From Thermoleophilaceae bacterium (lineage in GTDB: Bacteria; Actinomycetota; Thermoleophilia; Solirubrobacterales; Thermoleophilaceae), in the NCBI GenBank assembly GCA_036378175.1, contig DASUWY010000024.1, positions 62,001-126,000 on the forward strand: a stretch of DNA of 64,000 bases, given 5' to 3'. The notes under the pieces are model-generated. The model was not told where the DNA came from and made no database searches. It saw only the letters and a program-made list of their open reading frames with translations. How positions within the stretch are numbered: position 1 is the stretch's first letter; each line of letters opens with the position of its first letter. A program made the position numbers and the translations under genes. Positions 34,449-42,685 of the stretch are shown here, piece after piece.

Positions 34449-35375
34449 GTGAGGGTGTTCGTGGCCGGGGCAACGGGAGTGATCGGCCGGGCGCTCGTTC
34501 CCATGCTCGTGCGCGACGGGCACGAGGTGACGGGGATGACTCGGAGCTCGGAGCGCGCCGACGGGATCCGCCGGCAGGGCGCGGACGCCGTGGTGGCGGA
34601 CGCCTTCGACGCCGAGCGCCTGCGCGACGCGGTGGTGGCCGCGCGCCCCGAGGTTGTGATCCACGAGCTCACGGACATCCCGCGCTCGATCGATCCGAAG
34701 CACTACGCAGAAGCCTTTGAGCGCAACAACCGCCTGCGCCGCGAGGGCACACGCAACCTCGTTGACGCCGGGCTGGCTGCGGGCGCGCGCAGGATCGTGG
34801 CGCAGAGCATCGCCTTCGTCTACCGCTACGGCGGTGGCGTGCTCCACACCGAGGAGGACCCGCTGGCCGTGGAGTGGGGCGACATCGTGCAAGCGGTGGC
34901 GGCGCTCGAGGAGGCGATCACCGGCACCGCCGGCATCGAGGGCGTGGTGCTGCGCTACGGCTACCTGTACGGGCCGGGCACCTCTTACGCCTCGGACGGC
35001 TCGCAGGCCGAGATGGTGCGCAGGCGCAGGCTCCCGATCGTGGGCGACGGCGGCGGCGTGTTCTCCTTCATCCACACCGAGGACGCGGCGGCCGCGACCG
35101 TGCGCACGCTGGATCGCGGCGCCGCCGGGGCCTACAACATCGTGGACGACGAGCCCGCGCCCGTGCGCGACTGGCTACCGGTGTACGCCGAGGCAGTCGG
35201 GGCCCCACGGCCCCGGCGCGTTCCCGAGTTCCTCGCCCGCTGGATCGCCGGGGAACGCGCGGTGCAGATGATGACCCGCACCGAGGGCGCCTCGAACCAG
35301 AGGGCCAAGGCCGAGCTGGGACTCGAATTGCGCTATCCGAGCTGGCGGCGCGGCTTCATCGAAGCGCTGGGCTGA
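34449..35375 (+). CDS. NAD-dependent epimerase/dehydratase-like SDR
   Basis: 308 residues from GTG 34449, chosen to give the Rossmann start VFVAGATGVIGRALV. The catalytic Tyr-x3-Lys is not in its standard context (FVYRYGG is at the Tyr position but lacks the following Lys), so it belongs with atypical extended SDRs. The C-terminal half resembles sugar epimerases (YGYLYGPG, FSFIHTEDAAAATV). Third gene after the TetR-enoyl-CoA hydratase pair. Confidence 0.8.
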   Translation: MRVFVAGATGVIGRALVPMLVRDGHEVTGMTRSSERADGIRRQGADAVVADAFDAERLRDAVVAARPEVVIHELTDIPRSIDPKHYAEAFERNNRLRREGTRNLVDAGLAAGARRIVAQSIAFVYRYGGGVLHTEEDPLAVEWGDIVQAVAALEEAITGTAGIEGVVLRYGYLYGPGTSYASDGSQAEMVRRRRLPIVGDGGGVFSFIHTEDAAAATVRTLDRGAAGAYNIVDDEPAPVRDWLPVYAEAVGAPRPRRVPEFLARWIAGERAVQMMTRTEGASNQRAKAELGLELRYPSWRRGFIEALG

Positions 35376-35392
35376 CGCGTCACCAGCATTCG

Positions 35393-35410
35393 CGTTATGC
35401 TGGCATAACG
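35393..35410. promoter_or_regulatory. Perfect palindrome upstream of the cupin gene
   Basis: CGTTATGC (35393-35400) and GCATAACG (35403-35410) with a TG centre. A likely operator, possibly overlapping a TATGCT -10 box, 23 bases before the cupin ATG. GGAAGGAG lies between it and the start as the ribosome site. Confidence 0.62.
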
Positions 35411-35433
35411 GCTTCGGTGGTTATGGAAGGAGC

Positions 35434-35871
35434 ATGATGAGCGAGAACGGCTGGCGAACGGTGAGGCTGTCAGAGATCGAGCCGATCCCGAGTCCATGCG
35501 TCGAGGAGATCCAGGGCTGGCTCCCACTGCGGCACACGCTCGGGATAGAGGCGTTCGGGATCAACGCGTGGGTCGGCCGCGAGGCGGGCGACGAGGTGAT
35601 CGAGAAGCACGACGAGCTGAACGAGGATCCCGCTGACAGCCACGAGGAGGTGTACGTGGTGATCGAGGGACGGGCGACGTTCACCGTAGATGGCGAGGAG
35701 GTGGATGCCCCCACTGGCACCGTGATCTTTGTGAAGGACCCATCCCTCGTGCGACACGCCGTGGCCCGCACTGCCGGCACCACCGTGCTGGCGATCGGCG
35801 GTCCGGTGGGCAAGGCGTTCGAGCCCTCGCCCTGGGAGCAGCGCGGCATCGAGGCGGCTCAAGCGCTGTAG
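35434..35871 (+). CDS. Single-domain cupin protein
   Basis: 145 residues with one cupin barrel. Metal-side residues are recognisable in ADSHEEVYVVIEGRATF (His70, Glu71/72) and the second motif is DPSLVRHAVARTAGTTVL. It may bind a metal and small ligand or act as an isomerase or dioxygenase; nothing narrows it further. A good Shine-Dalgarno (GGAAGGAG) precedes the ATG and a palindrome lies upstream. The acyltransferase gene follows 21 bases later. Confidence 0.82.
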   Translation: MMSENGWRTVRLSEIEPIPSPCVEEIQGWLPLRHTLGIEAFGINAWVGREAGDEVIEKHDELNEDPADSHEEVYVVIEGRATFTVDGEEVDAPTGTVIFVKDPSLVRHAVARTAGTTVLAIGGPVGKAFEPSPWEQRGIEAAQAL

Positions 35872-35892
35872 CTCGACATATCATCGGCGGCG

Positions 35893-36585
35893 ATGGCAGC
35901 AGTTCGAGAGCTGGCGGGGCCGCCGCCCACAGAAGTGCCTGCAGTTGTGCGCGAAGCGCCCGCCCCGCTCCACGGCGGGCCGCGCGCTCTTCTCCGCTTC
36001 ATGTGGTCGCATGGCATGTGCACGCCGAAGTACGGGCGCCTGATCTTCCGCCTGCTTCGCAAGCGCTTCCTCACGCCCTACGGCCGCCGGCTGAAGCTCG
36101 ACGGGCTCTGCTTCATCGGCCCGAGGGTCACGCTGCAGATAGGGAAGACGGCACGAGTGGAGCTGGGCCGCTGGTCGTGGCTCGGCCACGGCACGAAGAT
36201 CCGCTGCCACGAGGGCGTCGTCTCGATCGGAGCGAAGACCGTGATGGGCCAGGAGTGCACGATCTCGGCCTTTCAGCACGTCTCGATCGGGCGTGAATGC
36301 GTGATCGCCGACCGCGTGATGCTGATCGACTTCGACCACGGGATGGTCGAGGTGGAGCGGCCCATTCGCGAGCAGGGGATCTACAAGCGCGACACGCGCG
36401 TGGGCAACAACGTGTGGATCGGCTACGGCGCCTGCATCCTGCGCGGGGTGACGGTCGGGGACAACGCGGTGATCGGCACGAGCGCGGTGGTGACGAAGGA
36501 CGTGCCGGCAAACGCGGTGGTTGGCGGAGTGCCGGCGGAGATAATCCGCATGCGCAAGGCACCCCGCCGCCTGCGCTGGGAATAG
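35893..36585 (+). CDS. Left-handed beta-helix O-acyltransferase (WbbJ/CapG-like)
   Basis: 230 residues. Hexapeptide-repeat turns run from about residue 75 to 205 (for example LGRWSWLGHGTKI, VGNNVWIGYGACILRGV, VIGTSAVVTKDVPANAVVGG). The His of the acetyl-CoA:acceptor reaction may be in DFDHGMVEVE. The last 20 residues are basic. It would O-acetylate or O-succinylate a sugar. Its neighbour on the opposite strand is the GH57-methyltransferase pair, whose mycobacterial counterpart locus also carries an acyltransferase. The stop codon overlaps a hairpin shared with the convergent GH57 gene. Confidence 0.85.
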   Translation: MAAVRELAGPPPTEVPAVVREAPAPLHGGPRALLRFMWSHGMCTPKYGRLIFRLLRKRFLTPYGRRLKLDGLCFIGPRVTLQIGKTARVELGRWSWLGHGTKIRCHEGVVSIGAKTVMGQECTISAFQHVSIGRECVIADRVMLIDFDHGMVEVERPIREQGIYKRDTRVGNNVWIGYGACILRGVTVGDNAVIGTSAVVTKDVPANAVVGGVPAEIIRMRKAPRRLRWE

Positions 36586-36601
36586 CGCGCTAGGGCGCTA
36601 T
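36582..36601. terminator. Bidirectional hairpin over two convergent stop codons
   Basis: ATAGCGC (36582-36588) and GCGCTAT (36595-36601) form a 7-bp stem with a 6-base loop. The acyltransferase TAG and the GH57 stop lie inside it, leaving only four bases between genes. Confidence 0.6.
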
Positions 36602-38014
36602 GAGCGGCGCCAGGTCGAGCTCTGGCGCAAGGTTTCGCAGACGAGCGTCCGCCTCTCCCGCGAGCGCGGCGTTGAGCTCCGTCAGGTGGGCGTCGACCCT
36701 CTGCCGCGGGTAGTCGCCCGCCAGGTCGTAGGTGGTGATGAAAGCCCAGTCGCTCGACTGAAGCGCCAGCAGCTCGCGGGCGGCGCGTTCGAGCGCCGGG
36801 CTCGCGCCATGGCTCCGCGCCGCCGCCGCGAGCGTCCTCAGCTCCGCGGAGCGCGCCCCGAACGCCAGCTCCGCCACCTTCGGCGAGTCCCAGGTGCTGA
36901 GGTCCTTGCCCCTTCCCCAGCTCGAAGGCGCGAGCTCACGGCCGCTCACGGGCTCGATCGTGTCGAGCGCGGCGGGCAGCGTGACGAGCTCCACCCCCTG
37001 CTCGGCACAGAGCGCGAGCACCTCGGCGAGGAACGCCGGGCCCTCGTACCACCAGTGGCCGATCAGCTCGGTGTCGAGCGCGAAGCACACGAGTCCCGGC
37101 CGCCCGCGCCGCTCGCTGTAGGCGTCGAGCTTCTTCCCCACGTGATCCACGAAGCGGGCGGCGTGCCCGCGGGCAACCTGCACCCCGGCTTCGTGATCGT
37201 AGGGATGGCCGCCGTTGTTCCACGGCTTGAGGTCGTGAATCGTCCGGCCGTGGTAGTTGCGGTAGAGCGGGTGCGCGGGATAACCGCTCGGCCCCCACAC
37301 GAGCTCCACCGTCTCCCAGTCGATCGGCACGGCGATGGGCCCCGCCTCGGTTGCGACCGGCTCGAGCTGATCCCACGGTTCCGCCGGCGCATTCGTCTGA
37401 TCCACGCAGAAGCAGCGCGTGCCCAGCTCGGCCACCTCGCGCTCGAGCCCCGGCTCGTAGGCGCACTCGGGCAGCCAGAAGCCGCCGCTCCAGCCGCCAA
37501 AGCGCCGCTCGTGCGACGCCACCCCGGCGCCGATCTGGAGCTGGCGCCCTGGCTCGGTGGCCACCAGGGGGAGGACCGCATGCGTGGCCGCGCTCGTCCA
37601 GAGCTCCACGCCCGGCAGCTCTCGGAAGGCGCTCAGAAGGTCGCCGCCGAGGGCGGTGAACGCCTCGTCAGCGCCTGTGTAGTCGGAGGCCGCGCGGCGC
37701 ACCTCCGCTGCCAGTCCGGGCTGGCCGGTGCTCTCCAGCCCGCGCGCGTCCTCGTCGTGGATGGGGGCGCGGATCTGGCGCAGGAAGCTGGTGAAGCGCT
37801 CGCCCGCCTCTCCTGTGAGGGTCTCGAGCTGATCGCACAGCACCGGCGTTAGGCCCACCGTGACCGGCTGCCCTCGAAGAATGTCGAGCAGCGGCAGGTA
37901 CACGGTGGCAACCGCCTCCCAGAGCCACTCCTCGCCAAAGGGCCAGGTGCCGAAACCCTCCACGTACGGCATGTGAGAGTGGAGCACCACCGCGAGCGAG
38001 CCGCGCTTTTTCAC
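36590..38014 (-). CDS. GH57-family 1,4-alpha-glucan branching enzyme
   Basis: 474 residues from GTG 38014. The two catalytic residues of GH57 branching enzymes are Glu183 (WLPECAY) and Asp314 (FALDTELIGHWWYEG), both present in the expected contexts, with the N-terminal LHSHMPYV metal-site-like His pair. It makes alpha-1,6 branches in an alpha-1,4-glucan. The GTG start overlaps the methyltransferase stop (GTGA), so both are translated together, as with Rv3030 and Rv3031 in Mycobacterium tuberculosis. Glycogen branching is the alternative role, but no glgB/glgE cluster genes are nearby. Confidence 0.92.
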   Translation of the reverse strand: MKKRGSLAVVLHSHMPYVEGFGTWPFGEEWLWEAVATVYLPLLDILRGQPVTVGLTPVLCDQLETLTGEAGERFTSFLRQIRAPIHDEDARGLESTGQPGLAAEVRRAASDYTGADEAFTALGGDLLSAFRELPGVELWTSAATHAVLPLVATEPGRQLQIGAGVASHERRFGGWSGGFWLPECAYEPGLEREVAELGTRCFCVDQTNAPAEPWDQLEPVATEAGPIAVPIDWETVELVWGPSGYPAHPLYRNYHGRTIHDLKPWNNGGHPYDHEAGVQVARGHAARFVDHVGKKLDAYSERRGRPGLVCFALDTELIGHWWYEGPAFLAEVLALCAEQGVELVTLPAALDTIEPVSGRELAPSSWGRGKDLSTWDSPKVAELAFGARSAELRTLAAAARSHGASPALERAARELLALQSSDWAFITTYDLAGDYPRQRVDAHLTELNAALAGEADARLRNLAPELDLAPLIAP

Positions 38015-38775
38015 CTGCAAACCGCCAGGAAGTCGAGCGCCTTGTCGAGGTTGCCCTCGCGCAGCGCGAAGTCGGAAGCGCCTATCGCCGGGACGAACCA
38101 GTCGTAGAAGCGCTGCGTGATGCCGAGCTTCTTGTGAAGGTCGTCCCATCCCAGCTTGATGGCGAGCTCGTGGACCTTGAGCTTGTTGGCGTGGAACACG
38201 CCGAGCAGCTCCACGCGCTCGAAGCTCTGCTCGCAGAGCTCGCGGAACTCGTGCGCCCTGTACTCCCTGATGTGCCACGGGTTGTCTGACTTCTGCGCGC
38301 CGGGCGGCGCGAGCGTGAGCAGGTTCGGGGTGCTCACGTAGGCGGTTCCGCCCGGCCTCAGCATCTGCTTGAAGTGGTCGAGCACGGCCTTCGGCTCCTG
38401 CACGTGCTCGATCGTCTGAAGGAAGACGACGGCATCGCAGGGCTCGTTGTAGGTCTCCACGAGGTCGCGCGCGAACGTCACGCCCGGGCGCGTGTACTTC
38501 AGCTTGGCGTGGTCGTGCGCCTCGGGGTTGGCGTCAACCCCGGTCACGCGGAGGGCGTGCCGAGCCAGCACGTCGGTGCCGTAGCCCTCGCCGCAGGCCA
38601 TGTCCACCACCTCGAGGCCCGCGCAGCGACGCGCGATCCACTCGTACACGGCCAGATGGCGACGGAACCAGTAGTTCTCGGCCGGGACGTCGGGCAGCGT
38701 GCGCTCGCCGGTGAGCTCGAGCGGCGGCACGCCGTCGGGCTGGTTCTGCTGAACGTGCTCCTGGGGCGCGGGCAA
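38011..38775 (-). CDS. SAM-dependent methyltransferase, Rv3030-like
   Basis: 254 residues. Class I fold with motif I VVDMACGEGYGTDVLA and motif II/post-I GVDANPEAHDHA. The N-terminal LTGERTLPDVPAENYWFRRH is what I recall of the mycobacterial Rv3030 group, encoded next to the GH57 branching enzyme in the methylglucose lipopolysaccharide locus. It overlaps the GH57 gene by 4 bases here. A sugar O-methyltransferase acting on the same glucan is the leading hypothesis. Divergent from another methyltransferase gene with a 44-base gap. Confidence 0.85.
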   Translation of the reverse strand: MPAPQEHVQQNQPDGVPPLELTGERTLPDVPAENYWFRRHLAVYEWIARRCAGLEVVDMACGEGYGTDVLARHALRVTGVDANPEAHDHAKLKYTRPGVTFARDLVETYNEPCDAVVFLQTIEHVQEPKAVLDHFKQMLRPGGTAYVSTPNLLTLAPPGAQKSDNPWHIREYRAHEFRELCEQSFERVELLGVFHANKLKVHELAIKLGWDDLHKKLGITQRFYDWFVPAIGASDFALREGNLDKALDFLAVCR

Positions 38776-38819
38776 ACGGCGGCGAGTATAGGCGCGGGCG
38801 GGCTATAGTCCGCCGCCGC

Positions 38820-39731
38820 ATGGCGCCGGTAGCAGCGGAGCAGATCAAGGACGTGAACGTCCGCTACCACGACGTCGCGGCAGCGGACTACGACGCAAAG
38901 TGGGGTATCGACTTCGGCGAGAAGGGCCGCCGGCAGGTGCTCGGCAAGATCCGCAAGGCCCTCGGCGAGGACCCGCCGACGTTCGACTCCGCGCTCGAGA
39001 TCGGCGCCGGCACCGGCTACTTCACGCTGAACCTGATGCTGGCCGGAGTGATCCGCAACGGCGTGGCCACCGACATCTCGCACGGAATGCTGTCCGCGCT
39101 GTCGGAATCGGCGCAGCGCCTGGCCCTCGACGTGCGCACCGTCCGCACCGAGGCGGAGCGGCTTCCATTCCCGGACGAGTCGTTCGACCTCGTCTTCGGG
39201 CATGCCGTTCTGCACCACCTGCCCGATCTGGACGCCTCGTTCGCCGAGTTCGCGCGCGTGCTGCGCCCCGGGGGCACCGTGGTGTTCTGCGGCGAGCCCT
39301 CCCGCTACGGCGATCGGCTCGCGAATCTGCCGAAGCGCGCCGCCTGGCGTGCGGCGCCGGTCTGGCGGGCGCTGATGGGCGCGAGCGCAAGGCGCAACGG
39401 CCACGTGGACGAGGCAGAGGCGGCAGAGCACATGCTCGAGATGTCCGTGGACGTGCACGCCTTCACGCCAGGCCAGCTCAACGGCTTCGCGTCGCGAGCC
39501 GGGCTCGACCACGTGCGCGTGCGGGGCGAGGAGCTCGCGTCGAGCTGGTTCGGCTGGGTGAACCGCACCCTGGAGTCCACCGCCGAGCCGTCAGAGGTGC
39601 CGTGGGCGTGGCGGCAGTACGCCTACCGCGGCTACCTGGCGCTGCAGGCGGTGGACCGCACGCTGCTCGAGCCGCGCCTGCCGGCGGCGCTCTTCTACAA
39701 CCTGCTGATGTCGGCGCGAAAGCCGGGCTAG
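38820..39731 (+). CDS. SAM-dependent methyltransferase (UbiE-like class I)
   Basis: 303 residues. Motif I is ALEIGAGTGYFTLNLML, followed by ATDISHGMLSAL and DLVFGHAVLHHLPDL with the typical reaction loop LRPGGTVVFCGEPS. After the Rossmann domain a 100-residue helical tail (DVHAFTPGQLNGFASRAG) completes it. The substrate could be a sugar or a lipid. It is divergent from the Rv3030-like gene and separated from it by 44 bases. A 47-base palindrome lies 35 bases after its stop. Confidence 0.85.
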   Translation: MAPVAAEQIKDVNVRYHDVAAADYDAKWGIDFGEKGRRQVLGKIRKALGEDPPTFDSALEIGAGTGYFTLNLMLAGVIRNGVATDISHGMLSALSESAQRLALDVRTVRTEAERLPFPDESFDLVFGHAVLHHLPDLDASFAEFARVLRPGGTVVFCGEPSRYGDRLANLPKRAAWRAAPVWRALMGASARRNGHVDEAEAAEHMLEMSVDVHAFTPGQLNGFASRAGLDHVRVRGEELASSWFGWVNRTLESTAEPSEVPWAWRQYAYRGYLALQAVDRTLLEPRLPAALFYNLLMSARKPG

Positions 39732-39766
39732 GCGCCGCGGTACCCGAAGGTCGCGAGGTCGGCCCT

Positions 39767-39813
39767 ACGTGGTCGATCCAAAGGATCCATAGTGGACCCC
39801 TTGATCGACCACG
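39767..39813 (+). repeat. 47-bp palindromic element, copy 2
   Basis: Arms ACGTGGTCGATC and GATCGACCACG (11 perfect pairs), inner GGATCC/GGACC stem and central ATAGT loop. It lies in the gap between convergent genes, after a methyltransferase. Confidence 0.85.
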
Positions 39814-39892
39814 GGCGCCGCCGAGCCTCGACGAAGCGAGATCGTCCCAACTCGGGACTATGTGAAACGGGCCCGCGCGCCGCGCGATGCGA

Positions 39893-40930
39893 CTACGCCA
39901 CTGCGATCCGGCCCGGCGCCGCCAGCGGCTCCGCAGCCTCGTCCTCGGCCTTCCACTCGCCCATCGTGTGGCGGAGCTGGAAGTAGGCCACGAGCCCCGG
40001 CAGCGTTGGCAGCCAGAAGGCGATCGCGCGGTAGCTGAGCACGGCGAGCACGGCGGTGGCGGGGTCCACGCCAAAGGCGAGGAAGGCGCCGATCATGCCG
40101 CCATCCACTCCGCCCACCCCACCGGGGAGCGGCAGCGTGTTGGCGAGCGTGCCGACGAAGTAACCCATCACGATCGCGGCCACCGGCGGCGCCGCGCCGA
40201 AGGCGTGGAACGCAGCCCACAGAACGGCGATGTCGAAGCCCCACCAGGCGAAGCCGCCGAGGAGGCCCGGCTCACGAGAGCGGACGAGGCCGAGGGCGCC
40301 GCGCACGCCGGCGGCGATGGACAGCGTGATGTGGCGGGCGCGCGAACGGAAGCCGTGGGCGGCGCCATCCACCGGAGCGACTGACACCGGCCGCAGGCGC
40401 GCCATCAGTAGCGCCGCTGCGATCACGATGCCGCCGAAGGCGGCGGGCGCGATCGTGACCGCCGCCGATGCATGAACGCCGAAGAGCCCCGTGGCGAGGC
40501 CCAGACCGTCCACCAGCAGCGCGGCCATGTAGATGCCGTAGAGGATCACGAGGAACGAGGTCATCCGGCGGGTGACGGTGCGTCCGTCCATTCCGGAGCG
40601 CTTCAAAGCCCAGGCGGTGAGGGCCACTCCGCCCGCGCCGCCGGCCGCCAGCAGCCGCGTGGCCGCCAGGCCGGCCATCGTGATCTGGTAGCTCTCGCGC
40701 CAGTTGATCCGCGCCTGAGACCGCACGAACACCGCGCGGAAGAGCACGACATAACCGACGAAGGAGAGAACCTCGAAGCCCACCGCCACGAGCAGCCAGG
40801 TCTTGTCACCGGAGCTCACACGCGTCCACGTATGGCCTAGCGCTCCGACCTTGGGAACGAGGAATCGCGCCACGACAAAAGCTGCCGCGCCGGCCCCGAT
40901 GGTCCATATGAGCTTCCTCCTCACGCTCAT
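39893..40930 (-). CDS. LPG-synthase-TM / UPF0104 family membrane protein
   Basis: 345 residues with about eight transmembrane segments and no cytosolic domain. The pattern resembles the flippase part of lysylphosphatidylglycerol synthases: AGLAATRLLAAGGAGGVALTAWALKRSG at the N-terminal third and LPLPGGVGGVDGGMIGAFLAFG, with the PGGVGGxD signature, near the C-terminus. Actinobacterial members of this class act in lipid or glycolipid transport. Last gene on the minus strand before the divergent Lon-N protein. Confidence 0.85.
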   Translation of the reverse strand: MSVRRKLIWTIGAGAAAFVVARFLVPKVGALGHTWTRVSSGDKTWLLVAVGFEVLSFVGYVVLFRAVFVRSQARINWRESYQITMAGLAATRLLAAGGAGGVALTAWALKRSGMDGRTVTRRMTSFLVILYGIYMAALLVDGLGLATGLFGVHASAAVTIAPAAFGGIVIAAALLMARLRPVSVAPVDGAAHGFRSRARHITLSIAAGVRGALGLVRSREPGLLGGFAWWGFDIAVLWAAFHAFGAAPPVAAIVMGYFVGTLANTLPLPGGVGGVDGGMIGAFLAFGVDPATAVLAVLSYRAIAFWLPTLPGLVAYFQLRHTMGEWKAEDEAAEPLAAPGRIAVA

Positions 40931-41020
40931 GTAGACCAGACTCCCAGGCCAACCTCATCGTTACGAGAGGGGACAGCCTGAAACCAGGGGTGCGGATATC
41001 CGCCGGAGTAGCCTTGGCGC

Positions 41021-41644
41021 GTGGGTGAGTTTGTGTCGAGCTTTCCGCTCTTCCCGCTCGGCATCGTGCTGCTGCCGGAGGAGGTCGTCCCGCTCCACAT
41101 CTTCGAGGAGCGCTACAAGCTGATGATCGGCGAATGCCTCGAGTACGAGCGCGAATTCGGCATCGTCTGGCTCTCAGACAGCGGGCTGCGCGACGTGGGC
41201 TGCACGGCGACGATCAGCGAGCTCCTCGAGACGATGGACGATGGCCGAATGAACATCCTCGTGCGTGGCACGCGCCCGTTCAGGCTCGTGCGGCGTATCG
41301 AGGAGCTCCCGTACCCGGCGGGCGACATCGAGCTACTCGACGACGACGGCGCCGCCCCCGAGCCCGCCGCGCTCGAGGACACGCGCGAGCGCTACGCGGA
41401 GCTGGTTGAGCGGCTCACCGAGTCGCGGCCCGACGCCGCACAGCTCGACGGCCTGGGCGCCTACGGGATCGCCGCCACGATCGATTTCGCGCATGACGCC
41501 AAGCAGTCGCTGCTCGAGTCCCGCTCCGAGAGCGAGCGGCTCGGCATGCTCAGCGAACTGATCGACGCCGCGATGAAGCGCGTGGACTACGTGGAGCGAG
41601 CGGGCGAGCGCGCGAAGTCGAACGGCAAGATCCGCTTCCAGTAG
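41021..41644 (+). CDS. Lon-protease substrate-binding (N-terminal) domain protein
   Basis: 207 residues without ATPase or protease domains. The N-terminal LFPLGIVLLPEEVVPLHIFEERYK is the canonical Lon-N opening, with RGTRPFRLVRRIEE as the following strand. The C-terminal half is helical. Such stand-alone proteins are common in actinobacteria and are of uncertain function, perhaps adaptor-like. GTG 41021 starts it; no close upstream gene. Confidence 0.9.
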   Translation: MGEFVSSFPLFPLGIVLLPEEVVPLHIFEERYKLMIGECLEYEREFGIVWLSDSGLRDVGCTATISELLETMDDGRMNILVRGTRPFRLVRRIEELPYPAGDIELLDDDGAAPEPAALEDTRERYAELVERLTESRPDAAQLDGLGAYGIAATIDFAHDAKQSLLESRSESERLGMLSELIDAAMKRVDYVERAGERAKSNGKIRFQ

Positions 41645-41648
41645 CCGC

Positions 41649-42041
41649 TCAGCAGAGCTGCCGCTGCATCTCGAGCGCGAGCTCCTCTGCCTGCGACAGC
41701 ACCGGCGGGATCCCCACCGCCGCCTCGTTCCAGTTCACCGTGCCGTCAGGCGTACGCAGCTGGAACATGCGCTGCCCCGGCGTGGGACCACCGAAATTCG
41801 CGCCGCTCTTCGTGAACGGCTTCGCGTCCCGCACGATGTTGCGCGCGTCGAGGAGCAGCGAGCCCGGGAGCTGGTGCAGCGGCTTGGTGTTGCAGCTCGC
41901 GCGGCCGTTCTCCTCCACGTGCATGCGCACGGTCTGCCGCTGCGGACCGCCGGAGATACCAAGCCCCAGAATGTCGCCCGGCGATCCGCCACAGCCGGCC
42001 AGCAGCGCCGCGCACACCGCGGCGAGAGCGGCGCGCCTCAT
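41649..42041 (-). CDS. Small secreted lipoprotein
   Basis: 130 residues. The signal peptide ends in LLAGC, a lipobox giving a lipidated Cys at residue 17. The mature part has no recognised domain: MRMHVEENGRASCNTKPLHQLPGSLLLDAR in its first half includes one extra Cys, and the C-terminus is MQRQLC with another, so a disulphide is possible. Its start overlaps the stop of the DsrE-like gene (ATGA), implying one transcript. Confidence 0.75.
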   Translation of the reverse strand: MRRAALAAVCAALLAGCGGSPGDILGLGISGGPQRQTVRMHVEENGRASCNTKPLHQLPGSLLLDARNIVRDAKPFTKSGANFGGPTPGQRMFQLRTPDGTVNWNEAAVGIPPVLSQAEELALEMQRQLC

Positions 42042-42448
42042 ATGAAGAGAAGGGTCGCGCCCTCGGCCTCGCGGAGGAAGCGCGGCGTGGACATCACGCC
42101 CGCGAGGCGCTCCTCGACCTTCGCCGGGGTCACGGCCATCGTCTCCACCGATGCCGCGCACGCGTACACCTCGAGCCCGTCGAGACCCAGTGCGGTGTCG
42201 CGAAGCTCGAGCAGCGAGCGGGCGAACGTGTCGCGCCCCGCCCAGGACAGCGACGGCGTGGCCTCCGGTTCCGCCGCATGCTGCAGGAGGTCGTCGCTGA
42301 GCATCAGCTCGAGCGCGCGGAAGGACGCGAGAGCGGCGCACCGCGAGCCGTCGGTGGTGCTCGATACGAGCACCGAGAGCCCCGAGTAGAAGCGCTCCGG
42401 CTCGCCGCTCGAGAGCACGGCGGCGAGTGCGTATGGCGGCGCGTTCAC
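42038..42448 (-). CDS. DsrE/F-like small protein
   Basis: 136 residues. The alternating beta-alpha pattern with ALGLDGLEVYACAASVETMAV and a conserved Cys (position about 96, in VYACAAS) fits the DsrE/DsrF/peroxiredoxin-like group, which passes persulfide sulfur. It is divergent from a TusA-like gene with nine bases between start codons, which supports a sulfur-relay pairing. It overlaps the lipoprotein gene by 4 bases. The family assignment rests on fold pattern, so moderate certainty. Confidence 0.6.
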   Translation of the reverse strand: MNAPPYALAAVLSSGEPERFYSGLSVLVSSTTDGSRCAALASFRALELMLSDDLLQHAAEPEATPSLSWAGRDTFARSLLELRDTALGLDGLEVYACAASVETMAVTPAKVEERLAGVMSTPRFLREAEGATLLFI

Positions 42449-42457
42449 AATCCGATT

Positions 42458-42685
42458 GTGGCAACGGTGGACGCAAGGGGGCTGGCCTGCCCTCTTCCCC
42501 TAACCATGGCGAAGCGGCGGATGGCGGAACTGAGCGCCGGCGAGACCCTGCTCGTGATGGCGACGGATCCCGAGGCGCCGATCGACCTCGCCGCCTGGGC
42601 GGCCGCGGAAGGGCACGCCTACGAGGAGCGCGCGCTCGAGGGCTGGATGGAGTTCGCGATCCGGAAGCTCAGCGCAGCGGAGTGA
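42458..42685 (+). CDS. TusA-like sulfur-carrier protein
   Basis: 75 residues with the SirA/TusA hallmark DARGLACPLPLTMAKRRM: Cys11 in the CPxP motif is the persulfide carrier. GTG 42458 begins MATVDARG. The C-terminus has no extra domain. Its last 17 bases overlap the 3' end of the convergent WS/DGAT gene. It could feed sulfur to tRNA thiolation or molybdopterin; moeA is at the end of the window. Confidence 0.85.
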   Translation: MATVDARGLACPLPLTMAKRRMAELSAGETLLVMATDPEAPIDLAAWAAAEGHAYEERALEGWMEFAIRKLSAAE

